From assembly GCA_023846275.1 (NCBI GenBank), contig JAIUJO010000070.1, positions 1,996,501 to 2,060,500 of the forward strand: a stretch of 64,000 nt of DNA, written 5' to 3'. Positions 26,763-39,800 of this stretch are shown piece after piece. The notes under the pieces are model-generated. The model ran no database searches and was not told the DNA's origin. It saw nothing but the letters and a program-made list of their open reading frames with translations. The stretch's first letter is position 1, and each line of letters opens with the position of its first letter. The translations under genes and the position numbers were made by a program. Origin of the DNA: Vanilla planifolia. Its lineage: Eukaryota > Streptophyta > Magnoliopsida > Asparagales > Orchidaceae.

Positions 26763-27350
26763 TGGCATCATGGTTTTTCATGTGAATGTCGTTTGAATAA
26801 ACATTATCTCTAATTTAGGTTTCATTTGAGTTTTTCAATGAGGTAGCTTTGTATTCCTTAACTTTTATTGTAATACAATGCTAAACAAGTTACTATATCT
26901 ACTATAAACTTAACTAGAATAAGCAAAACAAGATGTGTGTTGAAATGGATTTAGTGATGGAATTACCTAGTTGAATCTAGATAAAAAAATTTGGAAAGTC
27001 AAATAGATTTGGGCAATGAATTTAGTGTGATAACTTTCTTATTAAATCAACTTCTATGGCCAAGGTCACACCACTCTTCAATGTAAAAAAATAAAATGTC
27101 ACGAAATATACAAGCAAAAATAAGCACCTACAATTGTGAATGAAAATAGTCTCACTCAGCCTATTCTTAGGAATTAAGAAAAATTTTAAATGAAATGCAG
27201 TTGCATTCTGGCTGTTTTATTTTAGAAAGTGATGTTGTATTTAAAATATTGAGGCACTAGAAATTGTTCAACAGAAAGGAAAAAATAAGGTACAACGAAT
27301 GAGAGCTATGTAAGGTAGTTTGTGCTTCTACTCAAAACAAAAATAATTCT
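26763..27350. repeat. Tandem duplication, unit 2 (about 595 bp)
   Basis: This is the second unit and lies directly after the first. Identity looks high by eye, with scattered point changes and small indels, so the duplication is younger than the retrotransposon relics, which show far more decay. No third unit was recognised elsewhere in the window. Confidence 0.9.
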
Positions 27351-28019
27351 AATTGCTCTCATAGAATCTATGGCTGACAATAGCTAATTGCATAATCTAT
27401 CTAAGAGTTTGGAATTGGAGCACCACGTTTGGAATAAATACATTGGGATTAAGCATTATGAATTAAAATCATCCATTGTCAAACCTTAAATGAGGATAAG
27501 TAGTTAGTTCACCTGCTCATTGATAATCCATGGAGACAAAATGGTGCCTGTAATACTTATGTGTATCTTGAATTCTAGTGGTAAATGTAGAACACTTTGG
27601 TACATTTTGGCTTCAATTGTAGCAGAAATTAAGGCTCCATGGATAGAAAAAGCATACTATAATGTAATAGATACACTCGAATAATACAATAGTCCATCCA
27701 ATCTCTGGTGGGAAGTAATGAATGAATTCAATGATTACATCCGTCAATGGTGCGGTGCATAAGAGAACTCTCGTTTATTGGGCATTTATTTACATGGATA
27801 AGGAATGGAAGGGAAAATAGTTTTAAAAAGGCTACATTGATTGTTAGATAATCATTCTTAGATTGATTTATTCTCAACAATACTAATGCAATACTTTTGT
27901 AGAATTGGGTCAACATATTCATGTTTACTTCAATCTATAAGGGATTACCACCACATTTGTTAAAATTTCAAAATATAAAAGTTAAGTATCTAAACTTCAT
28001 CTAAAATATAGAAAATGTT
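27351..28019. other. Spacer between tandem duplication and copia relic
   Basis: No gene was recognised. If the copia relic above it were complete, its reverse transcriptase would continue into this stretch on the minus strand. No such motif is visible, so the element is probably truncated here. The 64-codon minus frame at 27728-27922 has no known features. Confidence 0.45.
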
Positions 28020-28411
28020 AGTGAAATTCTTTGATTATTAAAATAATGAATCACTTTCACACACCTAAATTCACCTTCATTATTGCTTCTAATGACAACT
28101 AAATTATGACCAAACACCTTTTCCAAAATTTAAGTATCAAGATATAAATTGTCTACATTATTTACTCATTTTTTGTCATAAAATAATCTATGTATACCAA
28201 ACTAATCCTCTAACCAACTAATCCATGTCTCTTATGTCCTATATTGATTCATAGTATATGTCCAAATAATTTATTTTAAAAAGTTCAATGTGGGTACATA
28301 ATCTTCTACAAAAGACAATTTAGTAAAAGCTTCTATTAAGTTATATTTAATTATTTTTCTTAAGGTATGTGTGCTAGCACGATAAAGTCTTCTATGCCAT
28401 AAATTTAAGTC
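28020..28411 (-). pseudogene. Copia integrase relic (GAG-pre-integrase plus core fragment)
   Basis: Reading down from 28411 on the minus strand gives DLNLWHRRLYRASTHTLRKI, a clear match to the plant copia GAG-pre-integrase signature WHRRLGHAS...L. About 100 codons later the same frame gives VIRSNNEGEF at 28068-28097, matching the integrase core IRSDxGGEF. The second catalytic Asp is Asn here. The zinc-binding Cys pair and the first catalytic region (usually MDLFGP...DDYSR) cannot be found in the short interval, so part of the domain is deleted. Several in-frame stops occur. Integrase would insert element DNA into the host genome; this copy cannot work. It follows the gag and protease relics in the normal copia order. 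Confidence 0.8.
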
Positions 28412-28745
28412 ATTAAAATATTACATAAATATTATGTTTAAGAAATAGTTACCTTTTTCATTATATGTAAACAAGTGTTATTTCTTTTAGTTGTAATAAC
28501 AAATAGGCTTCCATCTTTAATAATTTTATAGATAACAGAATCAAATAAAATACTAAAATTACTATCACATAACTCACTAATATTTTGGAAATTATACTTT
28601 AAACTTTAAACTAATAACACTTAGGTGCAAAAAATTTAGAATTTCCAATAGTACTTATTCATTTGATATATTTCTTTGAGTACTCACAAAGAACTACTTT
28701 TCCATCAACATAGGCATTTTATTGGGCAAATAAATTGATAGTTTA
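28412..28745 (-). other. Linker between copia protease and integrase relics
   Basis: This lies inside the minus-strand copia relic between the protease motif and the WHRRL motif. It is A+T-rich, full of stop codons and has no motif of its own. In intact elements the protease C-terminal half lies here. Confidence 0.5.
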
Positions 28746-28800
28746 AATCATGTACCTCAAACATCCACTATCGAAGAATCATGCCTTTCTCATCTTTCAA
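28746..28800 (-). pseudogene. Copia protease active-site relic
   Basis: On the minus strand the sequence reads FFDSGCLRYMI, matching the plant copia aspartic protease signature W-[YF]-[LF]-DSGCSRHMTG. The catalytic Asp (codon at 28770-28772), Ser and Gly are kept; the following Ser and His have changed to Leu and Tyr. The codon before FF is a stop, where the family has Trp. It lies between the gag zinc-knuckle relic and the integrase relic, as in intact copia elements. The protease would process the Gag-Pol polyprotein. Confidence 0.7.
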
Positions 28801-29339
28801 AAGAAAACCTTCCTATATTTATAAATTAATTGTTATACTTATGATGAAGCCAAACCTTTTAGGCCAAGCAGATTTTGGGTGGATCAACTACAGTTTTCCA
28901 TAACTGCCAAGAAACTTTAGGAAATTTTGGCTAAATATAAGCTTTAAAAATACTTACATGTGTTGTATTGTCGATTTACATGTTGTAACAACATGCAAAA
29001 TTATTATTGTAGCCTTGTAAAATATTTGCATTTTCTTTATCCCAATGAACGTGAAATATTTACCATTTGAAACAAAAATATTTCTGTTAATAAGTTTTGC
29101 AATTAATAATGAAAAAGTATATTGCAAAGATTTAAGATCAATAATTCTTTAACTAATGATGCATGCCCTTAATTTTTTTATTAAATGCATCATTAGCCTT
29201 TTGTACGTTCATTAAATATCTGTTAGCATTATTTCTAATATGTTTGCAAAGACATAAATATTCACTATACTTTTCATTAGTTTGTTATATTTCTTACATA
29301 AAGTTTCATATTTTGACACAAAAATTAATTGTTAAGGTA
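28801..29339 (-). other. Interior of copia relic, gag to protease spacer
   Basis: A+T-rich sequence inside the copia relic between the acidic gag segment and the protease motif. In intact elements this spacer is poorly conserved. No motif is visible. The 83-codon plus-strand frame at 29163-29414 lies antisense to the relic and is a hydrophobic chance frame. Confidence 0.45.
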
Positions 29340-29960
29340 ATCCTTCATTATAATAACTTACCTTTACTTCACTTAATGATGTTCCCATTTCTTCTTCATC
29401 CTCTTCAGCCATAATAAAAAATAGATCTTCATCTTCCTCTTCACTTGTATTAGTCTCCTCAAAGTCCCTTTAGGCTTTATTCAATGCTTTGTTCTTCTAG
29501 TTCTTGCTCTTCTTCATTGCATTCCTCTCGTTTTCAATTAAATATAACTCCACTGGATATGCTAGTTTGATATGTCTTTGTTTGTCACACTCATGGTAAA
29601 AAAATCTCCTCTTTTGTTCTTACTCTCTTCTTGGAACTTTGTTTTGCATATCTTCCTATAACACATAAAATTTTCGAAAATCTTTCCAACATTAGAGCTT
29701 TGCTATCTTCATTTATTGTCTCCTCTTTAATGTATCTTCCTCTCTTAGTAGTATTATTATTTGCTCTCTGCTCATTAATTTATTTTTCTAAATAAAGCCT
29801 TTTCCTTCTTTTCTCTTTTCCATCTCTAGAGTAAGCTGTTAGGTCACCCTTGACTTTGATTTGTTAAGCCTTAAATGTTTTGTATTTTATTTCAAAATAC
29901 CTTGAAGTGTTTAGTGAGCTGAAAGGATAAAATTTGAGTTCGTCAAATTTAAAAAGGTTT
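29340..29960 (-). pseudogene. Copia gag relic with broken zinc knuckle
   Basis: Reading down the minus strand, a basic segment (GRYAKQSSKKRVR near 29660-29620) leads to YHECDKQRHIKLAY at 29557-29598. This has the exact spacing of the CCHC zinc knuckle (C-x2-C-x4-H-x4-C), but the first and last Cys are Tyr. Each is one G-to-A change on the coding strand. A Lys-rich run and then an acidic Ser/Glu/Asp run (SEEEDEDLFFIMAEEDEEE) follow, as in plant copia gag. Frameshifts and stops interrupt the rest, and the N-terminal UBN2-like half is not readable. Gag would package element RNA into particles. Confidence 0.75.
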
Positions 29961-30407
29961 TTATATTATTGAAAATTAGTTTATCGATTTTATGATAGTC
30001 TCATTTTATTTTGATTTCAAATCATATTCAAGTATCAAACTTCTTAATGAACTCCTTGATTTAGGAAAAAAAATAATATTTTATTTTTTAAGCCCAAATA
30101 ACTTTTTTATTAGGTGTTATCCTTGTCAAATTTCAAGTTATGTTGTTTTCTAAACATTAGTTAAATTAAAAAAAAAATAAGTATGTTAAATCTTTCATTA
30201 GTTAAATTATAAAGAATTGCCACATCCCAGCTTGTGCCTAAGTGCAGAGCTCTCAGGTCGAGCCAGTTCGAGGGTCACTCACATGCTTCAGGTTAAGAAA
30301 TAGTTAAAACAAAATCAATTCAAGGTCATTTAGTTCAATTGAAAATTCTTGGACTAGATGGGTTAAGGCATTGTATCAATCTCGACAGCACTGGAACAAA
30401 GTATACT
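29961..30407. other. Possible copia 5' gag or leader, with a G+C-richer patch
   Basis: The decayed gag N-terminus and leader of the minus-strand copia element would lie here, but no primer-binding site was recognised. A distinct G+C-richer patch spans about 30225-30300 and includes AGTTCGAGGGTCACTC, which loosely resembles a polymerase III B box. No matching A box was found at the usual distance. Confidence 0.35.
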
Positions 30408-31340
30408 AGTTGACAAGGGGGAGTGAACCGTAATCATGTTCGAATGTTAATCATCGTTAAATGCTTATATATTCTAAATACTTTTCCATCGCAAAAAAAG
30501 GGACAAAATCCCTTGGGCCAATAAGTATCGAAAATCATAATCACACTTTGGGGCTCTCCTTTACTTTATTAATTGATGATTACTAATTCTTTTGATTTTA
30601 AGTGATTTAGCTCTATATCTGATGGCTACAACTTTATCCAAACTTATTGGATGACTATAACTCTTATCATCTTGTCCTTGAATTGTGCAGCTCTTTAATA
30701 TCTTATTTGAATATTACGATGAAGATCTACTACAACTTGATCTATGTTGAATCAAATGATCCAAATCTCATCCAACATGATTAGATGGCCTAGATCAAAC
30801 CTATCTTGATCAAATCATCCATGACTCATCCACTTATTCATCTTTAGATTTAATGGTTTATATCATCTTCAATCAAATCCAATGGTTTTAATCCATCCCA
30901 CCTAATGGATAATTATTTACCTCTTGCATTAGCCATTTTGAAATATTATTTTAATCTATTTATAAAAGCTTTTTTAAGTTGTTCGGCTCTTTAATATCTT
31001 ATTTACCTCTTGTCGTAGCTTTTTACATAAGTTTTCTACAATTTTGTAATGACTATAGTCAAAATATTTTTACAAATATCTAACAAATGTAAATAGAATA
31101 ACCAATAGATGTGAATAAATTTTTGAGATCTCAACAAAACAATGCTCAATGTTCTATTAAGAAAAATTCTACTCGCAGTAATTACAGCTTCGTCTTCTCA
31201 AATCAAAAAGGTTTGTTAGCTAAGCATTGCTTATTTAAACTTTTAAATTCTCATTTCACTTAAATTTAAGCTCCTTGTGTTTCGTTACATTAATCAACAA
31301 GTATAAGAAACTATATGAATTTATCACAATATTTTCATCT
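30408..31340 (+). repeat. Candidate LTR, plus orientation
   Basis: At 30408-30420 the plus strand reads TTGACAAGGGGGA, like a copia polypurine tract, followed at once by GTG, so a TG start is possible. The next 500 bases contain many short words about 'gatcaaatccaatgg', typical of LTR U3 regions. A TATA-like TTTATAAAAGC sits at 30959-30969. A 19-bp word (gctctttaatatcttattt) is repeated at 30690 and 30986. After the TATA come C/T-rich words such as 'agcttcgtcttctcaaatc', plausible for an R/U5 region. No partner LTR, target-site duplication or exact CA end was found. It may be a solo LTR unrelated to the minus-strand copia relic. Confidence 0.35.
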
Positions 31341-33849
31341 TATTATATTCCTTTTCTCTTGGGTTAGGTGGGCCAACATTTGCAAAAGCTCAAGTTTAAT
31401 TTGATCTCATAAAAAATCAAGTTTGGATAAAGCTCAATATAACACGAGTTATATTGAACCTGCAAAACCTAGTAGGTTGGACGTGAATGAAAAAACTTAA
31501 AGTAGTAGCCATGTATTAGTAGTGTTTTTCTCAACCTCGTTTAAAGGTGGATGTACGCTTAATTCAAATATAACTACTTAAAAATTATGGTGACTTATTA
31601 TAAATTTTATCTTTATTTTTTTATCACATTAAAAATAATTTATATAATTATAATCAAAGTTTTTTTATTCACATAAAAAATATTTTTGAGAAACAAATAC
31701 ATTAAAAAAAAAGTAAAAAAAAATTTGAAGTCTACAACTCACCCCACTCTTCCAAGATTGACACATTGCTTTTCATTTCAGAAGCATTTTAACCAAAACT
31801 TGTTCAGGTATTAATTTCAACAATTGTTCTCCATGGATGGTTTAATCACCTTAGAAAGGCTCTTGGCTATAATAACAGTTGAAACTAGTTTGATTAAGAA
31901 GAATGACTTGATAGGAAAAATATTTTGACTTATGAAAAGGTATTTTTAAGAAATATTTTCCAATAACAATTTTATATTTTCTCTTAACCTTAAAAAAACT
32001 TCATTAAACATTTATGTGTAAATTTTAGTTTTTTTGAATGTATATTAATTGTGTTTTAAATTTTGAAAAAATTAAAAATGAAAAAATTTGAAATAGCGAA
32101 TAAGTACAATAACCTTTGTTGATTTAATTCATATCCAAACTTAAAAACTCCTCTAACAAAGGCTATCAAAAAACAAACTAATTAGTGCAAGACTTTCAAA
32201 AAATGATGATGCCAAAAAAAGGAAAATAAAATAAACGAGTTATTGCAATCCTTTAATGAAACGAAACTTGTAGAAAAAGAAAATTTATAGCATGACATGA
32301 ATTTTGATGTATATAGTAATCTTATGCTCAATGAATTATATAGTAAAGCATAAATGTATTTTTTTAGTTGAATGAAAGAGAATGGTGTGTTAGAGCTACA
32401 AGAATGATGAACACAATAAATGGAAATAATAGTTAAAATAGGCTAGTAAAGCTTAAATTCAGTAACTTGAATTATTTTTATTGTTTTGCTAATTTCTTAT
32501 ATCAAAAAACAATTATTTATGGACATATTTTGATGATTAAAAAAGTTATAGAACATCTTAATTAGTCGCTAATGGTAGAATGGCTTGAATTAAATAAATA
32601 TTTAAGAATTATTGTTTACAATAAATAGTGGGTTGGGTGGCTCAATGGTGCTCATAAAATTACCATTACAATCCATCATGCATCATTATTATTGTTTAAG
32701 CCTAGGTTAAGTTAAGGAAAATGAGAGTCGCATGATGGATTCTATTATCATTATATTAAAAATTGCGTAATTAGGTAAAGGCAAATGACAACCACTTAGC
32801 TATTTTTAAAACTCAAATTTATGTGATTGAATCAAGGTAAATGATAAATACATGATTGATTTTCATATGGACCATTATGTCATAAAATATAAATAATTAT
32901 ATTGCAAGATTCAATTCTACACGTTTAAAGAAGGGAAATCTTCTATCATTTGATCTTGAAAATAGCATGACCAAATGGCTGAATTTAAGTCTTTAGATTT
33001 TTGAAAAGATGATGAATATCTGAACATTTAATCATGATGACTATGAGATCAAATAGTGCACATTCGCCTCCAACTCTTTTCAGTGATATAAGCAAAATGA
33101 ATTTGTAAACCTATCTGCCATATGTGTATTAAGTGATTGGTTTAATAATTTTGACCCAAAATATAATGTAGAAGATGTGTTTCAGATGGGAAACTACTAC
33201 ACTAAGAGCTCTATCCATTAGCTCCAAAATTTGAGATTAAGTCACTCTTAAGCAATGTCTCCAACACTTATTTAATCGTCTTCAATTGTGTATTCTCCCG
33301 TGAATCAATTAATTGAGCCCTATAATAGATTAATCTACTTCATATTAAGATACATGATTTGAAATACTCAACAAAAGAAATTAAAAAACAATATAATGAT
33401 CTTTTATCATCAAAAAGTAATGTAAGAAATAATGGTTCAATAACACTAATATAGCAAACAATAAAACTTTTCAATAACTAAAATTTGTTTTTGAATAATT
33501 ACTAAAATAAATAGCATACAAATAAAAGAAATGAATGATGATAAAACTTTATCTGTAAATACTGATTTTGGCTCTCCTATTGCTTTCTTGTATTGGGATA
33601 CTAGGATCAATTATTATAAGATTATGCATTACGTAATATTTATGCATACATCTATTGCCTAAATCATCCTCTACCTAAATCAACACATCTAAGCATGTTT
33701 TTTACTATCTTGAGCCATGTACTACTAATACTTGGCATGCTTCACCTTGTGTATTGATTAGTCATAACAAGACTAATAAGCCTTATCTATGCCTAACTAA
33801 GTTATTTTTATAGAAAAATTAAATGCCTTCCATTATTTAATGGTTACAA
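31341..33849. other. A+T-rich DNA without recognised gene
   Basis: No gene or RNA was recognised. TGGCTCAATGG at 32638-32648 resembles a tRNA-type polymerase III A box, but no good B box follows at the usual distance, so no SINE or tRNA is called. Confidence 0.45.
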
Positions 33850-36800
33850 CTTTTATTTAAAATTTTTGCACTTAATTTTAAAATTTAATTGTTTTAAATA
33901 AATTAAAAATTTGTACCTTTTTGTTACAAATTTATTATGGTTATCATGACAAGAATATTTTTTAAATCAGATATAGTGTTAAAGTTTATTGTTTTATGTA
34001 TTCTATTATATTTATTTGTTTTGTGTGTGTTAGTAATTTTGAAATTATTTTATGTGTAACACTAACTTTGTTTAAGTTATAATATCATGAAAGGATTTTT
34101 AATTTTATGTTGCGTCAATAAGTCAATTTTGTCATTATAATATTTAACTAATGTTATGTATTTTTAATTTTTATGTTTGTAATAATTTTTTGTTTAATTA
34201 TTTATTTCAAAATATTTTTTAAAAATATAACTGCCTTTAATAAATTTTAACAAATTTTTGATAATACACTTGACTGAAAAATTCATTCATTGTACATCGT
34301 ATTTAATATGTCTTTTTCAACTGCCAATTTTGTATTTCATTTCCCTTAAAAATGTCTTGGATATTTTAAAACATAAGCTTCTTATTTTTAGTAAACAATT
34401 GATACCACTGCTATTAAATCAAAATTATTTCATTATACATTTTTTCTTAATTTTTATGTTTCCTACATAAAACAAATTGTTGTTTCACTTTTTCTAAATA
34501 GTCATAACTGTTTTGCAATTTTTAAATTAACAAAAGAGTTCAATAATTTAAAGATTTCCACATTAAATGATTATTTTTAAATCTTGTTATTGTAGTTGCT
34601 TAATGTATGAATTTTCATGGCTATGTTGTCAATATAATTTACAAAACTAATATCCCGAATTTTATGTATTACAACCATTATTTTGTTGAGATATTACGTT
34701 TATAATTTTTATTTTAAATTTTTTTTGCATCAAGCATTATACAACAGATTTAAAAATTTGTTTTTTTGGTAACATTGTATTTTTTGTGTTTTTATACTTG
34801 TATATTATTTAACTTTGTTACCTTTTTTTGATTTTTTAATTCTTACTGTGTCATTGTTAAAAAATATTAACATGTTATTTAAAAAAATAAACTCATAACT
34901 TATATAATAATAATTTTTAACAATTATTTTAAAAGTTTTATGTACTATCATATTTGATTAGATTATAATATTAAAAAAAATTAATGTATAAAACAAAGTG
35001 CATTGATTTTCTTTTTTAAGATACATTTCTTAACTTATAATATTTTATGTTCAGTTATTGTACTATTATGAAAAATTTTTCTACATAGTATGACATAATT
35101 TTTTGAAACTTTATACAATCTCTAATTTTACTTATTTCCTTAATTTCATAATTGTATTTAAATTAAAGCCACTTCATGTTTGTTGTCCAAAAAAAATATA
35201 ATTATCAAATGTTTTGCATTTTATCAAGCTATTTTAAAAGTTTTCTCTGATAATTAAAAAAATCAAAATATGAAAATAAGGAAAACTCTTGTTATTAAAT
35301 TTCTAACAAAAAATGGTATATTTTTTGATAAATAGCTCAAGAGTTCATGCGTTGAATAACTTTCCATTATATAGAATATTAAAAAACAAATAAATAAAAA
35401 ATTAGACTTCATTATTAGTGAATATTTAGAAGTATTAAAGTGCATTTAAATTTTTTTTTTTTAAAAAATGAAGTATCATTAAAAACATTAAAAATATGAC
35501 AATATATACAAAACTTTATATAAATAAAAATATAATTGTAATGAAAAATAATATAAGAAATTAAAAATTATTTACAAATTCCATAGATAAAAAATTGAGG
35601 TGACTTTGTTTTATGTGTTTAGCAAATATCATAGAAGTTGTTTTTCTGGATTTAAGAACCAAAAATAATTAATAATGCAATATGTTAAAATGATTTAATA
35701 GAGTGAGAATTATCATAACAAATACTTATATGTACAAAAAATAAAATATTTTAAGATGATAAAAAAACGTTACAACAACAAATAACTTTAAATATTTAAA
35801 ATATAAAATAAGATTTTATTATACAAAAAAACATAAATACTAACAAAAAGTATTATAAATATCACAATTGAAATAAAATTGAGATAAATATGTCTACTTC
35901 TTCAATGAGTAAAAGATATGAAAAATGGACATTACTAACATAAATCATATTTAGATAGCATTTCTTACCTTGTTATTTTAATATTATTTTAAAGTTGAAA
36001 CTATAAGAAATGTATTAAACATTAAGAAGAAATACGAGTGACATAATCATGAGTTTTCACTTTGTCTATCATCACAACATCAATTGAAGGTTATATTAGA
36101 CAGTTACCATTAATTTATTATTTTATTTATTTTTTCAAGCATTTTCTCTTGATTATTTTAGATGTTTTTAATTATATTTATATATTTATTTTCCATCACT
36201 AAATTTGTGGACACCTTTTATTTTCATAACAATTAGCTTTTTAAATTATTACTATATTAATAGTTCTTTTTATAAGTTTAAAGTTTTAGCATCTTTTGTT
36301 TACAATGTGGTGTTTTTAGCTCGCAGTATGAAAAGATTTCTTTTTCAAGTATTATGTAAATCATTTATATTTTTAATGTATTAATATTTAATTATATTGG
36401 TGATATTTTTTTAAAATTTTTAATATCACTTTACTTGTCATGTTTATATTTTAAATTTAATTATTTATTAGAATTACATTTTTTAGGTGTGGTGTTTATT
36501 CTAAAAAAGTCAATTATTTTGTAAATTGATACCAAGCACGAAATGATTTGATATTGCACAATATTGAATATTTTAATGTTTACATGAAAGTAATTTTTTA
36601 TGTTTTCAAAAGTTTATATTATGAAATTATTTTTTATAATTAAAACTTAATATATTGTGATCCCTTGTTCTATGTTTTTTGCAATAACACAATATGCAAT
36701 ACTAGAAACTATTTTCTTTCATAAATCAAATTTAGTCAAATATAAGCATCATAATATTTCTTATGCGCTACATCCATTGATTGACATTATGTAGTTTTTT

Positions 36801-39800
36801 TGAAGTCAAATGGCAAGTATTATTGAAGTACATTTGTTTGATGTGACAATGAGAGATATCATCTTATGACAAAGGTATCCATATAATAAATTTGTCTATT
36901 ACATCATTTTGAGCATATCATAACTAGTTGATGAATCATCATCAATGGCTATCATTATTTTCCAAATTGAAGGTATGTATTTCACAACAAAACAAATTAA
37001 TAATTAAATTTTTTCATATATTTTATTTTATTTATAATACATGTTATATATATTTTCTATCTTTAATATTGTTTTCAGTAAGTTTGTTTTAATAAAATAT
37101 TTTATTTATGTATTTTGAAAATTTCATTCTAAAATTAAATACTATGAATTATTTGTCCATTTTATTTTTTTATATTTGGTATATATAATTAAATATTTGA
37201 AATAAGTGTTAATGCTCACAATATTATTTTTGTGAAATAATTCATAGTATTTTAATATTACATTTTTGACGTGAAAGTTTTTAATATACATTACTTATTT
37301 GTTATTAAAATGAAGTTGGACGTAAAACAAGAAAAAATATATTTATTTATTATGTATAAAATATAGAATTTTTAAAAATTCTATGTATCAATATTTATAT
37401 TTTTGTTTTATTAATAACTATAAATGTTTCAATTTTATCATGTACAAATATATTTCTCAACATTGTAATAGTAAAACAACATATTTTGTTGTCTTACACA
37501 TAATTTTAATTATCATTATTTTTTATTTAATTGAATGTTTTTTTATTTTTACACTTGTTTCATTGTGGTGAAGTCATAATTCTTGAATTTATCTCAGAAA
37601 TTATTACATAGGTTTTGCATTTCATGAACAATTATATCCAACAGCCTATTCATTAGGTTTAATTTTTATTTTTTATTCGAATTATATTTGTGCTATTACT
37701 ATACTTATATTGTGGTATACAATATTATGGTTTTTATTGTTTTGATTTTTTTAAATTTTAATAACCTTTAGTTTAACAAGAATAGTTTGCAATATTTATT
37801 AGGATAAAATTTGTTGCTTATTTAGAAATTTTTTAAAATATTTAATTATGTTGACAATTATATATATGACTTTTGCGTTTGCTTCTTGATTCATTTTATT
37901 TTTGTCAGTTTAGTTATTATATTGACAAAAAAATGATATCTTAATTAAAACATCAATAGTCTATTTGTTTCTTAATTATTGCAAGTATTAAAGTTAGAAT
38001 AAACGATTTCTCAATAAATGTATAATGTAACATTATTAGCTTCTTTTAAATTAAAACATAGAATTTGAAACCTTTGGTGCATTTATTATTAGATCGCTTT
38101 CATTTTGTTATTTTTTGAATACCTACATTTTTTTACAAAGTTGTATTGGATTGTTATTTATAAATTTTAAGCTATGCAGTATCTTTTTGTTTACATTTGA
38201 ATTTTGTGCTTTGCCATTGTTATTGTTTTTTTACTTTGGTTACATAATTGTTTTTTATTTTAAAAGCAAAACTAGTTGACATGTGTTTTAGAGATCTTAT
38301 TTTATTTTAAAAGAAATAATTTTTCTGAAATGAAATGCATATAATTTCATGTTTTTTATACAGTTTCAAATTACTTAAACAATTTTCTTGTTATACCATT
38401 GAATATTTTAGATCACTTAATGACTTATAGCTCTCCATACACTATTTAATTCACCATATCATTATGTACAAATTATATTTTTATTAAAAACATTTTTTTC
38501 AAATATTTATAAATAAATTTTTTTTCTATTTTTTGATGGAGGAATAATCCCATTTTCTTAAAAAAATTCATTATAATATCACATAAATTAAAAAATTTTA
38601 AAAATTTATGCCAGAAAAGGCAAAAAATTCTGAGCTGCAAAGTTTTTTTAATGTTTGACAAAAAACAAAGCAAATCTTTTAATAAGAACATAATAAATTT
38701 TAACGTCGAGAAAACTCACATAAATCTTCAAAGATATTTCAGTTTGCAAGCCTTATGTTTTCAATAATGTAAAATAATTAAATCATTGAAAATTAGGAAA
38801 CGTAAATCTATTACATATTTTTCATAATGTGAAATGTTGAATATTTGAAATAAAATTATTCGTGTAATATATCAAATAAATTTATATACTATTCAAGACA
38901 TTTGAAAATATGACAACAAAAATATATATTATTACAAAATTTCATCAACAACGCTTTGATAAACTTTGAAAAAAAATATATTATTTTAAAAAAAATGAAA
39001 AGAATGCCTAATTAAAAAAAGGAAAGTTAAGAATACGAAAAATTATTTCAAATCTTGAAAATAATATTCAAATTTTGTACTAATGCAAGGAATATTAAGA
39101 AAAAAAATAAAAAAAATTAAAATATTCATGATATATTAAATAAGTTTAAAATAAAAAATAATAAGAATTCACTATTGCAAAAATATGTAAAATATATTAT
39201 TACTAATAAAAAAATATTTTGAACTAAGAATAAACATATTCTCATAAAAAAGACTTCTTCACAATAATACATACAAATGATCCAACATTTTTAATCATTA
39301 ATCAAAACAAAACACTAAATCATAAAAAAAAAAATTCATTATATGTACGTAATGGTCCTCCTAATACAGAAATTAATGCAATGCAAAGAAACAGAAAAGC
39401 TAATTAATATGGTCATAATCCATCTAAATATCCAACAAAACATCATTAGTTATGAAATATTATTTATATTTTTGTTATAAGCTTACAACATCCATTTACA
39501 AGTTATTTATTTTTGTCTATTTAATTAAGTTGATAATTTTTGTCATAAAACTTTTCATTTAATCCAAAGAAAAAGGTTTTTTAGTAAGTTCGTTATCGAA
39601 TTTTTTAATAACATTTATAGTATTTCAATACACTTCTAAATATTTGTATTTTTAAATCTTTCTATTTTAATTTTTATTATAATTTTAAATTTTCCTAAAT
39701 TAAATAATTTAGAAATACTTTTCTAAAATTTTGTGTAAATTCACAAAATAATTTATATATTCATTATAATTGTGTTACTTTTTTTCCTTTTACTTCTCTA

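Noticed and set aside
30225..30300. tRNA gene or tRNA-derived SINE
   Set aside because: The B-box-like AGTTCGAGGGTC has no A box at the right distance, and no cloverleaf could be folded by eye.
30370..30390. Copia primer-binding site TGGTATCAGAGC
   Set aside because: TTGTATCAATCTC matches only about 7 of 12 bases and lies in the wrong orientation for the minus-strand copia relic.
32630..32700. SINE with polymerase III A box
   Set aside because: TGGCTCAATGG fits an A box, but the only B-box-like word (attacaatcc) follows at half the usual distance and matches poorly.
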